Assembly: GCF_021278025.1 (NCBI RefSeq)
Contig: NZ_JAIBHJ010000010.1
Span: 64,068 to 126,710, forward strand
DNA length: 62,643 bases
Reading direction: 5' to 3'
From: Motilimonas sp. E26
GTDB lineage: Bacteria > Pseudomonadota > Gammaproteobacteria > Enterobacterales > CBDFNC01
Shown: positions 37,746-46,407 of the stretch, in pieces
Layout of the letters: every line of letters starts with the position of its first letter
Position numbering within the stretch: the stretch's first letter is position 1
The notes under the pieces: generated by a model
Databases searched by the model: none
What the model was told of the DNA's origin: nothing
The model's input: the letters and a program-made list of their open reading frames with translations, nothing else
Program-made: the position numbers and the translations under genes

Positions 37746-38453
37746 TTAATCTGGCTTTTTACTTGAGCCAGTCGTTTGTTGTTGCTGAAGTTTGGCTACT
37801 TCTTCCCTTAGCTGCTGAATTTCATGCAACAAGTGATAGTTATGAACTTCATTTTCATACTTGTTAGTTGGCGCAAGAAATGATGCCATTAAGCCTGTTA
37901 CTGCTGCGAATGTTCCCACCCCACAGACGATAAGTCCCATGGCGACTGTTCTACCCCATTCTGTTACTGGGTAGTGGTCGCCATACCCCACTGTTGATAC
38001 TGTTACCACTGTCCACCAAAATGCATCCCCAGCGGTTTTAATGTTGCCATCTGGCGCAGTTGATTCGAGCATTAATATAGTGGTTGAGCCTGCGACCAGT
38101 AGGATCACGAGTAATAAAATAACTGAGGCGATGGTCGTCTCTTGATAATGGCTCTTTAGGTGGTGTAATAAGTTGGGCTTATGTTGCAGCAAGCGAGCTA
38201 TACGTACAATTTGTAGTAAGCGGGCATAGCGTAAGTGTTCTGTCATCGGGATTGACGCTAAAAAGTCAATCCAATGTATTTTTAGATATTGTTTTTTGTC
38301 ATCGGCTTTTAAAAAACCATAGCTTAAATGTGCCAGTAGTACATAGCAGATACTATTATCTAAATTATAAAATAGAGTTGATGTTTCCTGGTCTAGGTCA
38401 AAGGTCATTCGCAGCAGCACTAAGGTAATAGTGACTAAAGATAAAATCATCAT
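37746..38453 (-). CDS. Voltage-gated-like potassium channel
   Basis: 235 residues from the first ATG. Six hydrophobic segments, a P-loop with TVSTVGYGDHYPVT (selectivity filter TVGYGD) near 153-166, and a C-terminal coiled coil (LLHEIQQLREEVAKLQQQQ) likely for tetramerisation. An arginine-bearing segment (LRYARLLQIVRIARLLQ) is the S4 sensor. The frame is open for about 18 codons before the ATG, back past a run of eight A on the coding strand (38506-38513), without a normal start codon. The first helix may therefore begin earlier, or the 5' end is frameshifted. Confidence 0.88.
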   Translation of the reverse strand: MMILSLVTITLVLLRMTFDLDQETSTLFYNLDNSICYVLLAHLSYGFLKADDKKQYLKIHWIDFLASIPMTEHLRYARLLQIVRIARLLQHKPNLLHHLKSHYQETTIASVILLLVILLVAGSTTILMLESTAPDGNIKTAGDAFWWTVVTVSTVGYGDHYPVTEWGRTVAMGLIVCGVGTFAAVTGLMASFLAPTNKYENEVHNYHLLHEIQQLREEVAKLQQQQTTGSSKKPD

Positions 38454-38654
38454 GGCGATGTCTAAGGGGCCGACTGATTTTGTTTTCGTGGGGCTCGAAT
38501 TAATCTTTTTTTTAACCTAGTTCTAAAGTATGGATATTCTTGGTCGATTAGTTTACAGACTTCAAGTAGTTTGGAGTCATTGGACTAGTTAAATTAACGC
38601 ATAAATTGACAATATAATAATATTTTATTCTATTTCTCGTATTCGAGGTTCCCT

Positions 38655-40301
38655 ATGACTGCTTTTCGATTAAATTGGTTAGAGCAAGTATTTGCTAATG
38701 TAAAGCTGATGCCAAAAATGGTGTTGCTAATGGTGTTTAGCACCTTGCTTTTAACGGGCAAGTTGTTTTTCGACGCCAGCCAGCTTCGCTCTGAGGTGCT
38801 ACAGCAAAGCCAAAGTGAGCTGCAACAAAAACTTGCAGTAGCTGATGGCGTGCTAAAGGGGGCATTTGAAGCCCAAGCCCAATTAGGTGGAGAAGAGAAG
38901 GCCAAGCAATACGCCTTGGATACCTTAAATAAAATGCGTTGGGGCAATAATGGCCATTATTGGGTGATATCTGCTCAAGGCAGCTCTGCCGGGGTGGCAT
39001 TACTCTATCCTGACCAAGTGAGTATGGTCGGGAAAAAACTTGCCAGTGTATTCGATGCCGCTAGTCCGGGAAATGTGCAAACTCAGTTAAGTTTGTCATC
39101 CGGTGAAAGTGAAGGGGGGTTTAGCGCGATTAAGCAAGGTAACGAGCTTGAAGTCTATACTCGTGGGTTTAAGCCTTGGGGGTGGAGCATTGCCGCTGCT
39201 GTTAACCATGAGCAAGTTGATAGCATTTACTATGGCGCGATCAAGCGTGGTTTATTACAAACTTTAATTATGGTGGTGGTATTTGTCTTCATTTTGGTTT
39301 GGGCTGCCAACACCATGTCGAAACAGGTAACGCATTTGGTTTCTGGCATTAATAGAATGTCGAATAAAGATTTACGTGAAAATATCACCCTGAATAGTAA
39401 AGATGAGTTTGGCGAAATTGCGGCCGCGGTGCGCTTAACTGCCAGTAATTGGAAAGCTCTTCTGTCCGAACAGCAATTGACCTCCGATCAACTAAACGAT
39501 GTATCAGAGCAATTGTCCATCTGTATGGAAGCGGTACAAGACTCGATAGAAGAAGAGTTTGGTCAAATTGATGAGTTAGCTTCAGCCATGAGTCAAATGG
39601 CCGCGACAGTAAAAGAAGTGGCAAATAATGCTAGCATTGCTTCATCAGCAACCACAGATGCCAACAAGGTAGCCCTTGATGGTAATCGTTATGTTGAAGC
39701 CACTATCGGCATTATTAGTTCGTTATCAAGTAATATTGATGCCTCTTCAACTGCGGTAAATGAAGTAGAAGGTAAAGTGGGGAGTATTGGCACTGTGGTC
39801 GACACCATTCGTGGCATTTCCGAACAAACAAACCTGTTGGCTTTAAATGCGGCTATTGAAGCGGCGCGAGCCGGTGAGCAAGGGCGTGGTTTTGCGGTGG
39901 TAGCCGACGAAGTACGTAACTTGGCGCAGCGCACCCAAGATGCGACGGTAGAAATTCAGCGTATGATCGAGCAATTACAAACCAGTGCTGGTCAGGCGGT
40001 TGGCTTAATGAAAACCAGTGTTGATGAGGCACAGCGCAGTGTTGAGCAAGTTAGCCAAGCGGGGGAGAAAATTGACTTCATTGCTGAACAGGTTCATAGC
40101 ATTGCCGATCTAAATAGCCAAATTGCCACGGCTTCTGAACAGCAGTCTGGTGTTGCTATTGAAATGAATGAAAATCTAAGCCAAGTGAAAGAATTAGTTG
40201 AAGGTTCGGTTACTGTATTAAAAGAGCTTAATGAAGTGGCAGACATTATTGCTGCTCATGCACAAACAATGGATGCGACGATTAAGACGTTTAAAGTATA
40301 A
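38655..40301 (+). CDS. Methyl-accepting chemotaxis protein with single Cache domain
   Basis: 548 residues. N-terminal membrane segment about 20-40, periplasmic single Cache (sCache_2-like) domain about 45-185 ([19 protein letters not shown]), second membrane segment about 195-215, HAMP about 217-270, and a cytoplasmic signalling domain with the hairpin tip [32 protein letters not shown]. Couples a small periplasmic ligand to CheA. Ligand not predictable; small carboxylates are common for this class. Monocistronic, followed by a terminator. Confidence 0.95.
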   Translation: MTAFRLNWLEQVFANVKLMPKMVLLMVFSTLLLTGKLFFDASQLRSEVLQQSQSELQQKLAVADGVLKGAFEAQAQLGGEEKAKQYALDTLNKMRWGNNGHYWVISAQGSSAGVALLYPDQVSMVGKKLASVFDAASPGNVQTQLSLSSGESEGGFSAIKQGNELEVYTRGFKPWGWSIAAAVNHEQVDSIYYGAIKRGLLQTLIMVVVFVFILVWAANTMSKQVTHLVSGINRMSNKDLRENITLNSKDEFGEIAAAVRLTASNWKALLSEQQLTSDQLNDVSEQLSICMEAVQDSIEEEFGQIDELASAMSQMAATVKEVANNASIASSATTDANKVALDGNRYVEATIGIISSLSSNIDASSTAVNEVEGKVGSIGTVVDTIRGISEQTNLLALNAAIEAARAGEQGRGFAVVADEVRNLAQRTQDATVEIQRMIEQLQTSAGQAVGLMKTSVDEAQRSVEQVSQAGEKIDFIAEQVHSIADLNSQIATASEQQSGVAIEMNENLSQVKELVEGSVTVLKELNEVADIIAAHAQTMDATIKTFKV

Positions 40302-40329
40302 GCTCAATCACGTTGTGATTTTTGTTATT

Positions 40330-40352
40330 AAAGCTCTTTCGGGAGCTTTTTA
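40330..40352 (+). terminator. Terminator of chemoreceptor gene
   Basis: AAAGCTC and GAGCTTT pair around TTTCGG, followed by TTTATTT. Confidence 0.85.
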
Positions 40353-40492
40353 TTTGTCATGAAAAACATGGAGCTGAGCGCTACTTACGAACAAAAATTG
40401 ACATCATTCAGCTGCCGCGATAATGTGCGCGCTCTATTGGATGTTGTGTGAACAGCACAGCGCCGATGAGTCTTTATTTTTAAGTCTTCATC

Positions 40493-40677
40493 GGTTTGGG
40501 AAGATGGTGCCTGAGTTGATTATGACTCACAATGCCAACACTGCCCCCGCAACGGTAGTTCAGTTAACAAAGTGTCTAAGGCCACTGTTTTGTTTTTGCT
40601 CAATGCTAAAACTAGATGGGAAGGCGATATTTTGAGGTGACATACAAGTCACTGCTGATAAGTCCGGATACCAAACC
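40493..40677 (+). promoter_or_regulatory. Cobalamin riboswitch
   Basis: Classical B12-box features in order: GGGAAGATGGTGCC (40498 on), CACTGCCCCCGCAACGGTAG (near 40540-40560), GGCCACTG (near 40580), GATGGGAAGGCG (near 40616) and AAGTCCGGATACC (40660-40672). The closing helix is GGTTTGG (40493-40499) with CCAAACC (40671-40677). It precedes the cobalt uptake and cobalamin synthesis genes and should switch them off when adenosylcobalamin is abundant. Confidence 0.95.
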
Positions 40678-40784
40678 AATAGATTAACTAGGTGTTGCGG
40701 AGGGCTTCACCGGACGGTATCCAAATGGTAATGATAGTGAGCTTAAATAGGCTTACTGCGTTTGTTTTATCGTTTCCTCCACAA

Positions 40785-40813
40785 CTCCGCCTGCAAACAA
40801 TGTTCAGACGGAG
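40785..40813 (+). promoter_or_regulatory. Hairpin sequestering the ribosome binding site (expression platform)
   Basis: CTCCGCCTG (40785-40793) pairs with CAGACGGAG (40805-40813) with one C/A mismatch. The GGAG at 40810-40813 is the Shine-Dalgarno of the downstream ATG 40821, so this stem would block translation. GGATACC at 40666-40672 inside the riboswitch can also pair with GGTATCC at 40716-40722, a possible link between ligand binding and this hairpin. Confidence 0.65.
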
Positions 40814-40820
40814 AATCAAA

Positions 40821-41654
40821 ATGTTTACCAGTAAAAGCTTTAAGGCTAAACAGAAAGGACGTTGGCTAAGCCTGTCTTTATTAACTCTGGCTACGAGTTA
40901 TTCCATTTCGGCTCACGCCCATTTTCAAATGCTTTACACCCCAGATCTGCTGCGTGATAAAGGTGGTGATATCACCTTTAAAATGCCGTTTACACACCCT
41001 GCTGAAAGTGGTCATGTGATGGCCGTTGATGCGCCCCAGTCTTTTTATGTGGTTAAAAAAGGTAAGAAAACCGACCTAACCAAGCAAGTTAAGCCGATCC
41101 AATGGAGCAGTGCTGTTGATACGGGTCTAGCCTATGAAGCCAGCGCGACTTTACGCGGTCTTGGTGATTATGTATTCGTATTAACGCCATCGCCGTATTT
41201 TGAAAAAGAAGAAAATCTTTATATTCAGCAGATCAGTAAAACCATAGTCAATGTAGGCAGTTTACCTACTGATTGGTCGAACGAACTGGGTTTACCTGCA
41301 GAAATTGTGCCCCTTACTAAGCCTTATGCCATCTATGAAGGCGGTACGTTCACCGGTGTGGTGAAAGCCAATGGCCAGCCGGTGCCATTTGCCGAAATCG
41401 AAGTCGAGTTCCTAAACTATCAACCCGATATGGGCGCGAATAAATTTGCCGAGCAAGCGACATTTACGCCACCAGCCGATGCTTTTACCACTATTAGTCT
41501 ATTTGCTGACGCCAACGGCACTTTTACCTTTGGTATTCCAAAAGCAGGGCAATGGGGCTTCGCAGCTTTGGGGGTGGGCCCAGAAAAAACCTATCAAGGT
41601 AAAGCGCTCTCGCAAGATGCTGTGATCTGGGTGCAAGCGCACGCGATAAAATAG
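40821..41654 (+). CDS. DUF4198 periplasmic protein, putative cobalt uptake component
   Basis: 277 residues from ATG 40821, behind GGAG; longer starts would run into the riboswitch expression platform. A signal peptide of about 36 residues ends SISAHA, and the mature protein begins with His-Phe. DUF4198 proteins are periplasmic and often sit beside nickel/cobalt ECF importers; a metal-delivery role is inferred. First gene of the riboswitch-controlled cluster. Confidence 0.88.
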   Translation: MFTSKSFKAKQKGRWLSLSLLTLATSYSISAHAHFQMLYTPDLLRDKGGDITFKMPFTHPAESGHVMAVDAPQSFYVVKKGKKTDLTKQVKPIQWSSAVDTGLAYEASATLRGLGDYVFVLTPSPYFEKEENLYIQQISKTIVNVGSLPTDWSNELGLPAEIVPLTKPYAIYEGGTFTGVVKANGQPVPFAEIEVEFLNYQPDMGANKFAEQATFTPPADAFTTISLFADANGTFTFGIPKAGQWGFAALGVGPEKTYQGKALSQDAVIWVQAHAIK

Positions 41655-41718
41655 GTTCGTTAGGGCTAAGAAAGCCAGCGTTCTTAATTTTAGAATGATG
41701 CATGAGTGATAGAAAATG

Positions 41719-41802
41719 GATTGTTTCGTAGCAAAATATCTTGTTCATGGATGAAAAAGCTAAGCATACAAGGATGTACTTGCTGCGGTTTTGCGAAGAA
41801 AT
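41719..41802. repeat. Dispersed intergenic hairpin repeat, copy 1
   Basis: About 84 bases similar to 54217-54301. Shared landmarks: GATTGTTTCGTAGCAAAAT, TTCATGGATGAAAAA, GGATGTACT and TTTTGCGAAGAAAT. The two ends are imperfect inverted repeats, so the RNA would fold into one long hairpin. It lies between the DUF4198 gene and cbiM. Confidence 0.8.
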
Positions 41803-41841
41803 AGCCCCTTTTCTATGTCTAGATGCAGGCAAAGGAAAAAT

Positions 41842-42471
41842 ATGCACATAGTTGATGGCGCGCTCTCAATACCCGTTTTAGCTCTGGGGGGCGTGTTAAC
41901 CGCCATTGGCGTAGGCATTGGGTTAAAACGTATGGACTACGATAACTTGCCACAAGTGGGCATGTTGTCGGCGGTATTTTTTATCGCTTCTTACATCCAT
42001 TTGCCCTTAGGGTTTACCAGTGTTCACCTGATCATGAATGGCTTAATTGGCATTGTTTTAGGCTGGGCGGCGTTTCCAGCTTTGTTTGTCGCGCTTATTT
42101 TACAAGCGGTATTTTTTGGCTTTGGTGGCGTGCTAGTGCTGGGGGTTAACACTTTCAATATAGCGATCCCCGGTCTCATTATGTATGCCATTTGCTACTG
42201 GGGGATACGCTCTGGTAGCAGTAAGCGAGCGGCTATTTGGGGCGCGATAGGTGGCGCAGGCGCCGTGGCTATTACCAGTTTGCTGGTGGCGGGCGCTTTG
42301 GCTCTTTCTGGCGATGCCTTTATTTTAGTAGCAAAGGCCACCTTACCGGCTCATGTTCCTGTGATGTTAATTGAAGGTTTTGTTTCTGGTGCTGCGGTGT
42401 ATTTATTACATCAAGTTAAACCTGAATTATTAGGTGTTAAAGCGCAACCAAGGTTGCAGGAGGTAAGATGA
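41842..42471 (+). CDS. cbiM: Cobalt ECF transporter S component CbiM
   Basis: 209 residues from ATG 41842, behind AAAGGA. Begins Met-His-Ile-Val-Asp-Gly, the invariant N-terminus in which Met1/His2 chelate Co2+ (established for CbiM/NikM). About six to seven membrane segments. The longer open frame upstream is not conserved. Forms the substrate-specific membrane subunit with CbiL/NikL, CbiQ and CbiO. Confidence 0.95.
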   Translation: MHIVDGALSIPVLALGGVLTAIGVGIGLKRMDYDNLPQVGMLSAVFFIASYIHLPLGFTSVHLIMNGLIGIVLGWAAFPALFVALILQAVFFGFGGVLVLGVNTFNIAIPGLIMYAICYWGIRSGSSKRAAIWGAIGGAGAVAITSLLVAGALALSGDAFILVAKATLPAHVPVMLIEGFVSGAAVYLLHQVKPELLGVKAQPRLQEVR

Positions 42472-43046
42472 AGCTATTCATTGCAATCTTATTGGCTGGT
42501 TTTATTACGTCAGTACACGCTCATAAAGTGGTGGGTGGCGTTTATGCTATTGGTAGCTTAATCGAAGGCGAAGCGGGTTTTTCTAATGGTGATATGGCTC
42601 ATGAAGGCACGGTGGTTACTATCACTGATGCGCAAAGCCATCCCCTTGGCAGCACTATAATTGACGATCAAGGTATATTTCAGTTTCAGGCTACGCAGCA
42701 GCAAGACCACCATTTTCATATTGAGCTAGGCGCTGGACATGTTTTAAATTTAACGCTGCCCGCCAATGAATTACCTGATGGTCTAGGGCTAACTCAGATA
42801 GCGCCACAAACTTCGGCATTGAGTGACACCAGAGCAGAAAAACGTCCCAGTTTTGAACAAAACCCTCACGTTATTGCCAATCTGGTTGAACGTGCAGTCG
42901 CCAAGCAAGTTACTCCGCTGCGCAAAGAAATCGCCGCCCTGCAAGCGCAGCGTGGTCTCACCGATATATTAGGCGGTTTAGGCTACATCTTAGGTTTAGT
43001 TGGGCTGGGCATGTATTTTCGTTATCGCCAGTCGGCCAAATTATGA
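42468..43046 (+). CDS. Cobalt transport CbiL/NikL-like membrane-anchored protein
   Basis: 192 residues, overlapping cbiM by four bases. Signal peptide of about 18 residues, then a carboxypeptidase-regulatory-like beta domain (HKVVGGVYAIGSLIEGEAGF, HEGTVVTITDAQ) with several His, a helical linker and a C-terminal membrane anchor (about 165-185). This is the layout of NikL, an extra ECF component. Not to be confused with the methyltransferase also named CbiL (here cobI). Confidence 0.8.
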   Translation: MKLFIAILLAGFITSVHAHKVVGGVYAIGSLIEGEAGFSNGDMAHEGTVVTITDAQSHPLGSTIIDDQGIFQFQATQQQDHHFHIELGAGHVLNLTLPANELPDGLGLTQIAPQTSALSDTRAEKRPSFEQNPHVIANLVERAVAKQVTPLRKEIAALQAQRGLTDILGGLGYILGLVGLGMYFRYRQSAKL

Positions 43047-43831
43047 GCCAATTATTGGATCACAGCGCCACCTCATGGCGCGGGCAAAGTTTATCGCACC
43101 AAGACTCGGTAGTGGACTTACTCGATCCTAGCTTACGGGTGTTAGCGGCCTTCGGGTTTGCTTTTGTGTTGGTATTGAGCCAAGTGTTTTTGCCGTTGAT
43201 TACCGGCCTAGGTGTGGCTTTATTGGTCGCGATGTTAGCTAGACTCGATTTACGACGTACCTTTAAGCGCATGCTGGCGATGGATCTCTTTATGATCTGT
43301 TTGATCTTCTTATTGCCTTTTACCACTCCGGGTACGCCAATTTGGCAAGGTTTTGGCCTTAGCGCCAGTTGGCAAGGACTAGAGCATGGGCTGATGATAG
43401 CGCTCAAAGCCAATGGCGTGATGCTAATGTTGCTAGCCTTGGTCGGGACCCTAAGCCCGGTGGTGTTGGCGCAAAGTCTTGCCAAATTAAAAGTGCCGGA
43501 AAAGCTAGTGCATTTAATGTTATTTACCTTGCGTTATCTCGATGTGATCAATCAAGAATACGCGCGAATGCGCCTTGCGATGCGGGCGCGGGCGTTTGTT
43601 ATGGGTTGTAATTGCCACACTTGGCGCACCATAGGTTACTTAATCGGCATGTTATTAATTCATTCATTGGAGCGCTCCGAGCGTATTTTTAATGCCATGA
43701 AATGCCGAGGCTATCAAGGCAAGTTATACCTGCATCATGAGATGCAATGGCAACGCAGGGATCGCCTGTTTGTTGGTTTAGCTCTGTTCAGTCTCACCAT
43801 CTTGATTGGGATGAATTTTATATGGAAATAA
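43043..43831 (+). CDS. cbiQ: Cobalt ECF transporter T component CbiQ
   Basis: 262 residues, overlapping the preceding gene. Several membrane segments in the N-terminal half; the two Ala-Arg coupling helices of ECF T proteins are visible as AMRARAF near 178-184 and the AMKCRGY motif near 219-225. Couples CbiM to the ATPase CbiO. Confidence 0.93.
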   Translation: MSQLLDHSATSWRGQSLSHQDSVVDLLDPSLRVLAAFGFAFVLVLSQVFLPLITGLGVALLVAMLARLDLRRTFKRMLAMDLFMICLIFLLPFTTPGTPIWQGFGLSASWQGLEHGLMIALKANGVMLMLLALVGTLSPVVLAQSLAKLKVPEKLVHLMLFTLRYLDVINQEYARMRLAMRARAFVMGCNCHTWRTIGYLIGMLLIHSLERSERIFNAMKCRGYQGKLYLHHEMQWQRRDRLFVGLALFSLTILIGMNFIWK

Positions 43832-44535
43832 ATAACGTACCATTACTGGCTTTGGATAAGGTGAGCTTTGCTTACCCAAGGCGTCCAGCGGTGTTAGACC
43901 AGGTTAATTTTTCGCTCTATCAAGGCGAACGGGTGGCGTTGATGGGTGATAATGGGGCAGGTAAAACCACGCTATTACATTTATTAGTGGGTTTGAAAAA
44001 GCCACTAGTAGGCCAGGTTATTGCATTTGGCACGGCGCGCGATAGCGAAAAATCCTTTGTTGATGTACGTGCTCAAGCAGGGTTTTTATTTCAAGATCCT
44101 GACGATCAATTATTTTGCCCCACGGTATTAGAAGATGTGATGTTTGGTCCGTTAAATCTGGGGTTTAGCCGCATTGAAGCTAAGCTGCGCGCCGAGCAAG
44201 TGCTGCATCAATTAGGCTTAGAACATTTTGCCTGTCGTATTACTCACCAGCTTTCTGGCGGCGAAAAACGCATGATTAGTCTAGCCAGTGTATTGGCTAT
44301 GACGCCCAAGGTGTTGTTACTCGATGAGCCAACTAACGCCTTAGATACAGCGGCGCGTCAGCGCTTAATCGACACCTTAAAAGGCTTGCCGCAGGCGATG
44401 CTGATTGTGTCTCATGACCACGACTTTTTAGCGCAAATCAGCACCCGCAGTGTGGTGTTAACTAGCGGTAAATTAAGTGATAGTGATTACAAAAGCGCTA
44501 CAGAGTTAACGGAAAAGACGGAAAAGGTGGCTTAA
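43822..44535 (+). CDS. cbiO: Cobalt ECF transporter ATPase CbiO
   Basis: 237 residues from ATG 43822, overlapping the cbiQ stop; an upstream in-frame start lies within cbiQ and is not used. Walker A GDNGAGKTT near 41-49, Q-loop FLFQDPDDQLFCPTV, signature LSGGEKR near 143, Walker B VLLLDEPTNALD and switch His in IVSHDHD. Energises Co2+ import. Its stop is followed at once by the chelatase gene. Confidence 0.95.
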   Translation: MEINNVPLLALDKVSFAYPRRPAVLDQVNFSLYQGERVALMGDNGAGKTTLLHLLVGLKKPLVGQVIAFGTARDSEKSFVDVRAQAGFLFQDPDDQLFCPTVLEDVMFGPLNLGFSRIEAKLRAEQVLHQLGLEHFACRITHQLSGGEKRMISLASVLAMTPKVLLLDEPTNALDTAARQRLIDTLKGLPQAMLIVSHDHDFLAQISTRSVVLTSGKLSDSDYKSATELTEKTEKVA

Positions 44536-46404
44536 ATGACGCAACTTACCTTGTCTCAATTTCCTTTTTGCGCCGTACAAGGTCAATCCGAATTTAAGTT
44601 GGCGTTGATTTTAGCTGCTATTAATCCTGCCATCGGTGGTGTGTTAGTGGCGGGGCCAAGGGGCTGTGCCAAATCCACTCTTGCCCGGGCACTGGTGGGG
44701 GTGTTGCCTGCACCGCAGCAACAGGTTATTCCTTTTGTTAATTTACCCCTCGGTGCCAGTGAGGAAATGCTGATTGGTAGTTTAGATCTGCAGCAGGTAA
44801 TGAATAAACGTGAAGTAGTGCTAAAACCGGGGCTTCTACATAAAGCCAACGGCGGTATTCTATATTGTGATGAAGTGAATTTATTGCCCGACAGCTTAGT
44901 CGACCAATTATTGGATGTGGCGGCCAGTGGCGTGAACCACATTGAACGCGATGGTATTAGCCAAAGTCACGCAGCGCGCTTTACTTTAATTGGCACCATG
45001 AATCCGGAAGAAGGGGAATTACGCCCTCAGCTGCAAGACCGCTTTGGTTTAATGGTGAGTCTTGATAATCAATTTACCCTTGAGCAGCGCATTGCCATTG
45101 TCGCTGCGCGCGAAGCCTTTGAAGCTGATCCCGACAGCTTTATTGTTCAATACCAAAGCCAACAACAGACTCTTAAGCAGCAAATTCAATCGGCCCAGCA
45201 AATCTTAGTCGATGTGCGCTGCGACCAAAAAGCACGTATTTGTATCGCTCAGCGTTGTATGGATGCGCAAGTAGATGGTATGCGCGCTGACATTGTGATG
45301 CACCGAGCTGCTGGTGCTCATGCTGCCTGGCAAGGGCGAGTTACGGTAAATGAAACTGATATCGCGGTGGTGGCTCCGCTTGTACTCGCTCATCGCCGTC
45401 ATGACAATAATGATGCTAACGGCTCAGAGAATAGTTCAACAAATGGCTCGTCTAACGGGGAAGGCGAGGTACCGGCTGAGCAAAATTCAGCGCCGCAATC
45501 CACATTTAAGCGTCCTGATTCAACTAAAGAGAGCAGCTCGGCAAGTAAAGATCCGCTTTCATCGCCGCAAGGTAAAGCGCCCCCTGGGGAAAGCAAGGCT
45601 CGCGCAGGTGATTGGGGGCAAATGAGTGAAGCGCAAGTGGCATTGCCGCCATTAGCCCATAATGTGATTAGCGCATCGCAATTAAAACAGATAACGACCA
45701 AGGTTAATGCGCAATCTGCTCGCGCCTCAGTTAAGCAAGCTCGACTACAGCACAGCGCGAAACACAGTTATGGCGTCATGGGGCATAGAGATGGCCGCAA
45801 TAAGCAAAACGGTTCAGCAGGCGCCATCAACTGGTTTGCGACGCTGGGCCAGCATTTCAAGTTCAGCGCCAAGACGTGGCCACCGCAGCGGTTATTTCGC
45901 AGACCACAGTCACAAGGCGCGTCGCAGTTGCACTTGCTTCTACTCGATAGTTCGGCCTCGACTATCAGCGCCAAAGTGAGCGCATTAGCCAAAGCTGCTT
46001 GTGTTGATATTGCTCATGCTGCTTATTGCTCGCGGGCGCAGTTGGCCTTATTTAGTTTTGGCAATCAGCAAATAAAGCAATGGCTTAAAGCGGGCAGAGC
46101 GCCTAAATCTGTGCTTGGTACCCTCAATCAAATTCAGCTGGCGGGGGGCACTCCGCTGCGTGAAGCCCTCGCTCATGCTCAGCAATATATCGTTCGCCAA
46201 GCTCGTACTCAGCCTTTGTTGCAAGTGATTTGTTACGTCATTAGTGATGGTCGCAGTCGCGCTCAGCTTGATGATATTCGCCTTGGCGCCACAACCTATT
46301 GGCTTGATACCGAAAAGGGCGCAAACCCAGGGCAAATAAAGCGCGGTCGCGGCCCCGTCTTGGCTCAGCAATTGGGGGCGCATTATTTAGCGCTGCAGGC
46401 ATAA
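44536..46404 (+). CDS. Fused ChlI-ChlD type cobaltochelatase subunit
   Basis: 622 residues. N-terminal AAA+ domain (about 1-280) with a Walker A of GPRGCAKST and Walker B-like GGILYCDEVNLL. Then a low-complexity Ser/Asn/Lys/Pro linker (about 290-370). The C-terminal von Willebrand A domain (about 470-622) has a MIDAS DSSAS. Joins in one chain what Mg-chelatase splits into BchI and BchD. It should provide the ATPase motor for CobN, encoded 10 kb downstream. Confidence 0.92.
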   Translation: MTQLTLSQFPFCAVQGQSEFKLALILAAINPAIGGVLVAGPRGCAKSTLARALVGVLPAPQQQVIPFVNLPLGASEEMLIGSLDLQQVMNKREVVLKPGLLHKANGGILYCDEVNLLPDSLVDQLLDVAASGVNHIERDGISQSHAARFTLIGTMNPEEGELRPQLQDRFGLMVSLDNQFTLEQRIAIVAAREAFEADPDSFIVQYQSQQQTLKQQIQSAQQILVDVRCDQKARICIAQRCMDAQVDGMRADIVMHRAAGAHAAWQGRVTVNETDIAVVAPLVLAHRRHDNNDANGSENSSTNGSSNGEGEVPAEQNSAPQSTFKRPDSTKESSSASKDPLSSPQGKAPPGESKARAGDWGQMSEAQVALPPLAHNVISASQLKQITTKVNAQSARASVKQARLQHSAKHSYGVMGHRDGRNKQNGSAGAINWFATLGQHFKFSAKTWPPQRLFRRPQSQGASQLHLLLLDSSASTISAKVSALAKAACVDIAHAAYCSRAQLALFSFGNQQIKQWLKAGRAPKSVLGTLNQIQLAGGTPLREALAHAQQYIVRQARTQPLLQVICYVISDGRSRAQLDDIRLGATTYWLDTEKGANPGQIKRGRGPVLAQQLGAHYLALQA

Positions 46405-46407
46405 TCG

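Noticed and set aside
40692-40820. Longer N-terminus for the DUF4198 protein
   Set aside because: Would place coding sequence in the riboswitch expression platform and before a clear signal peptide; ATG 40821 has the ribosome site.
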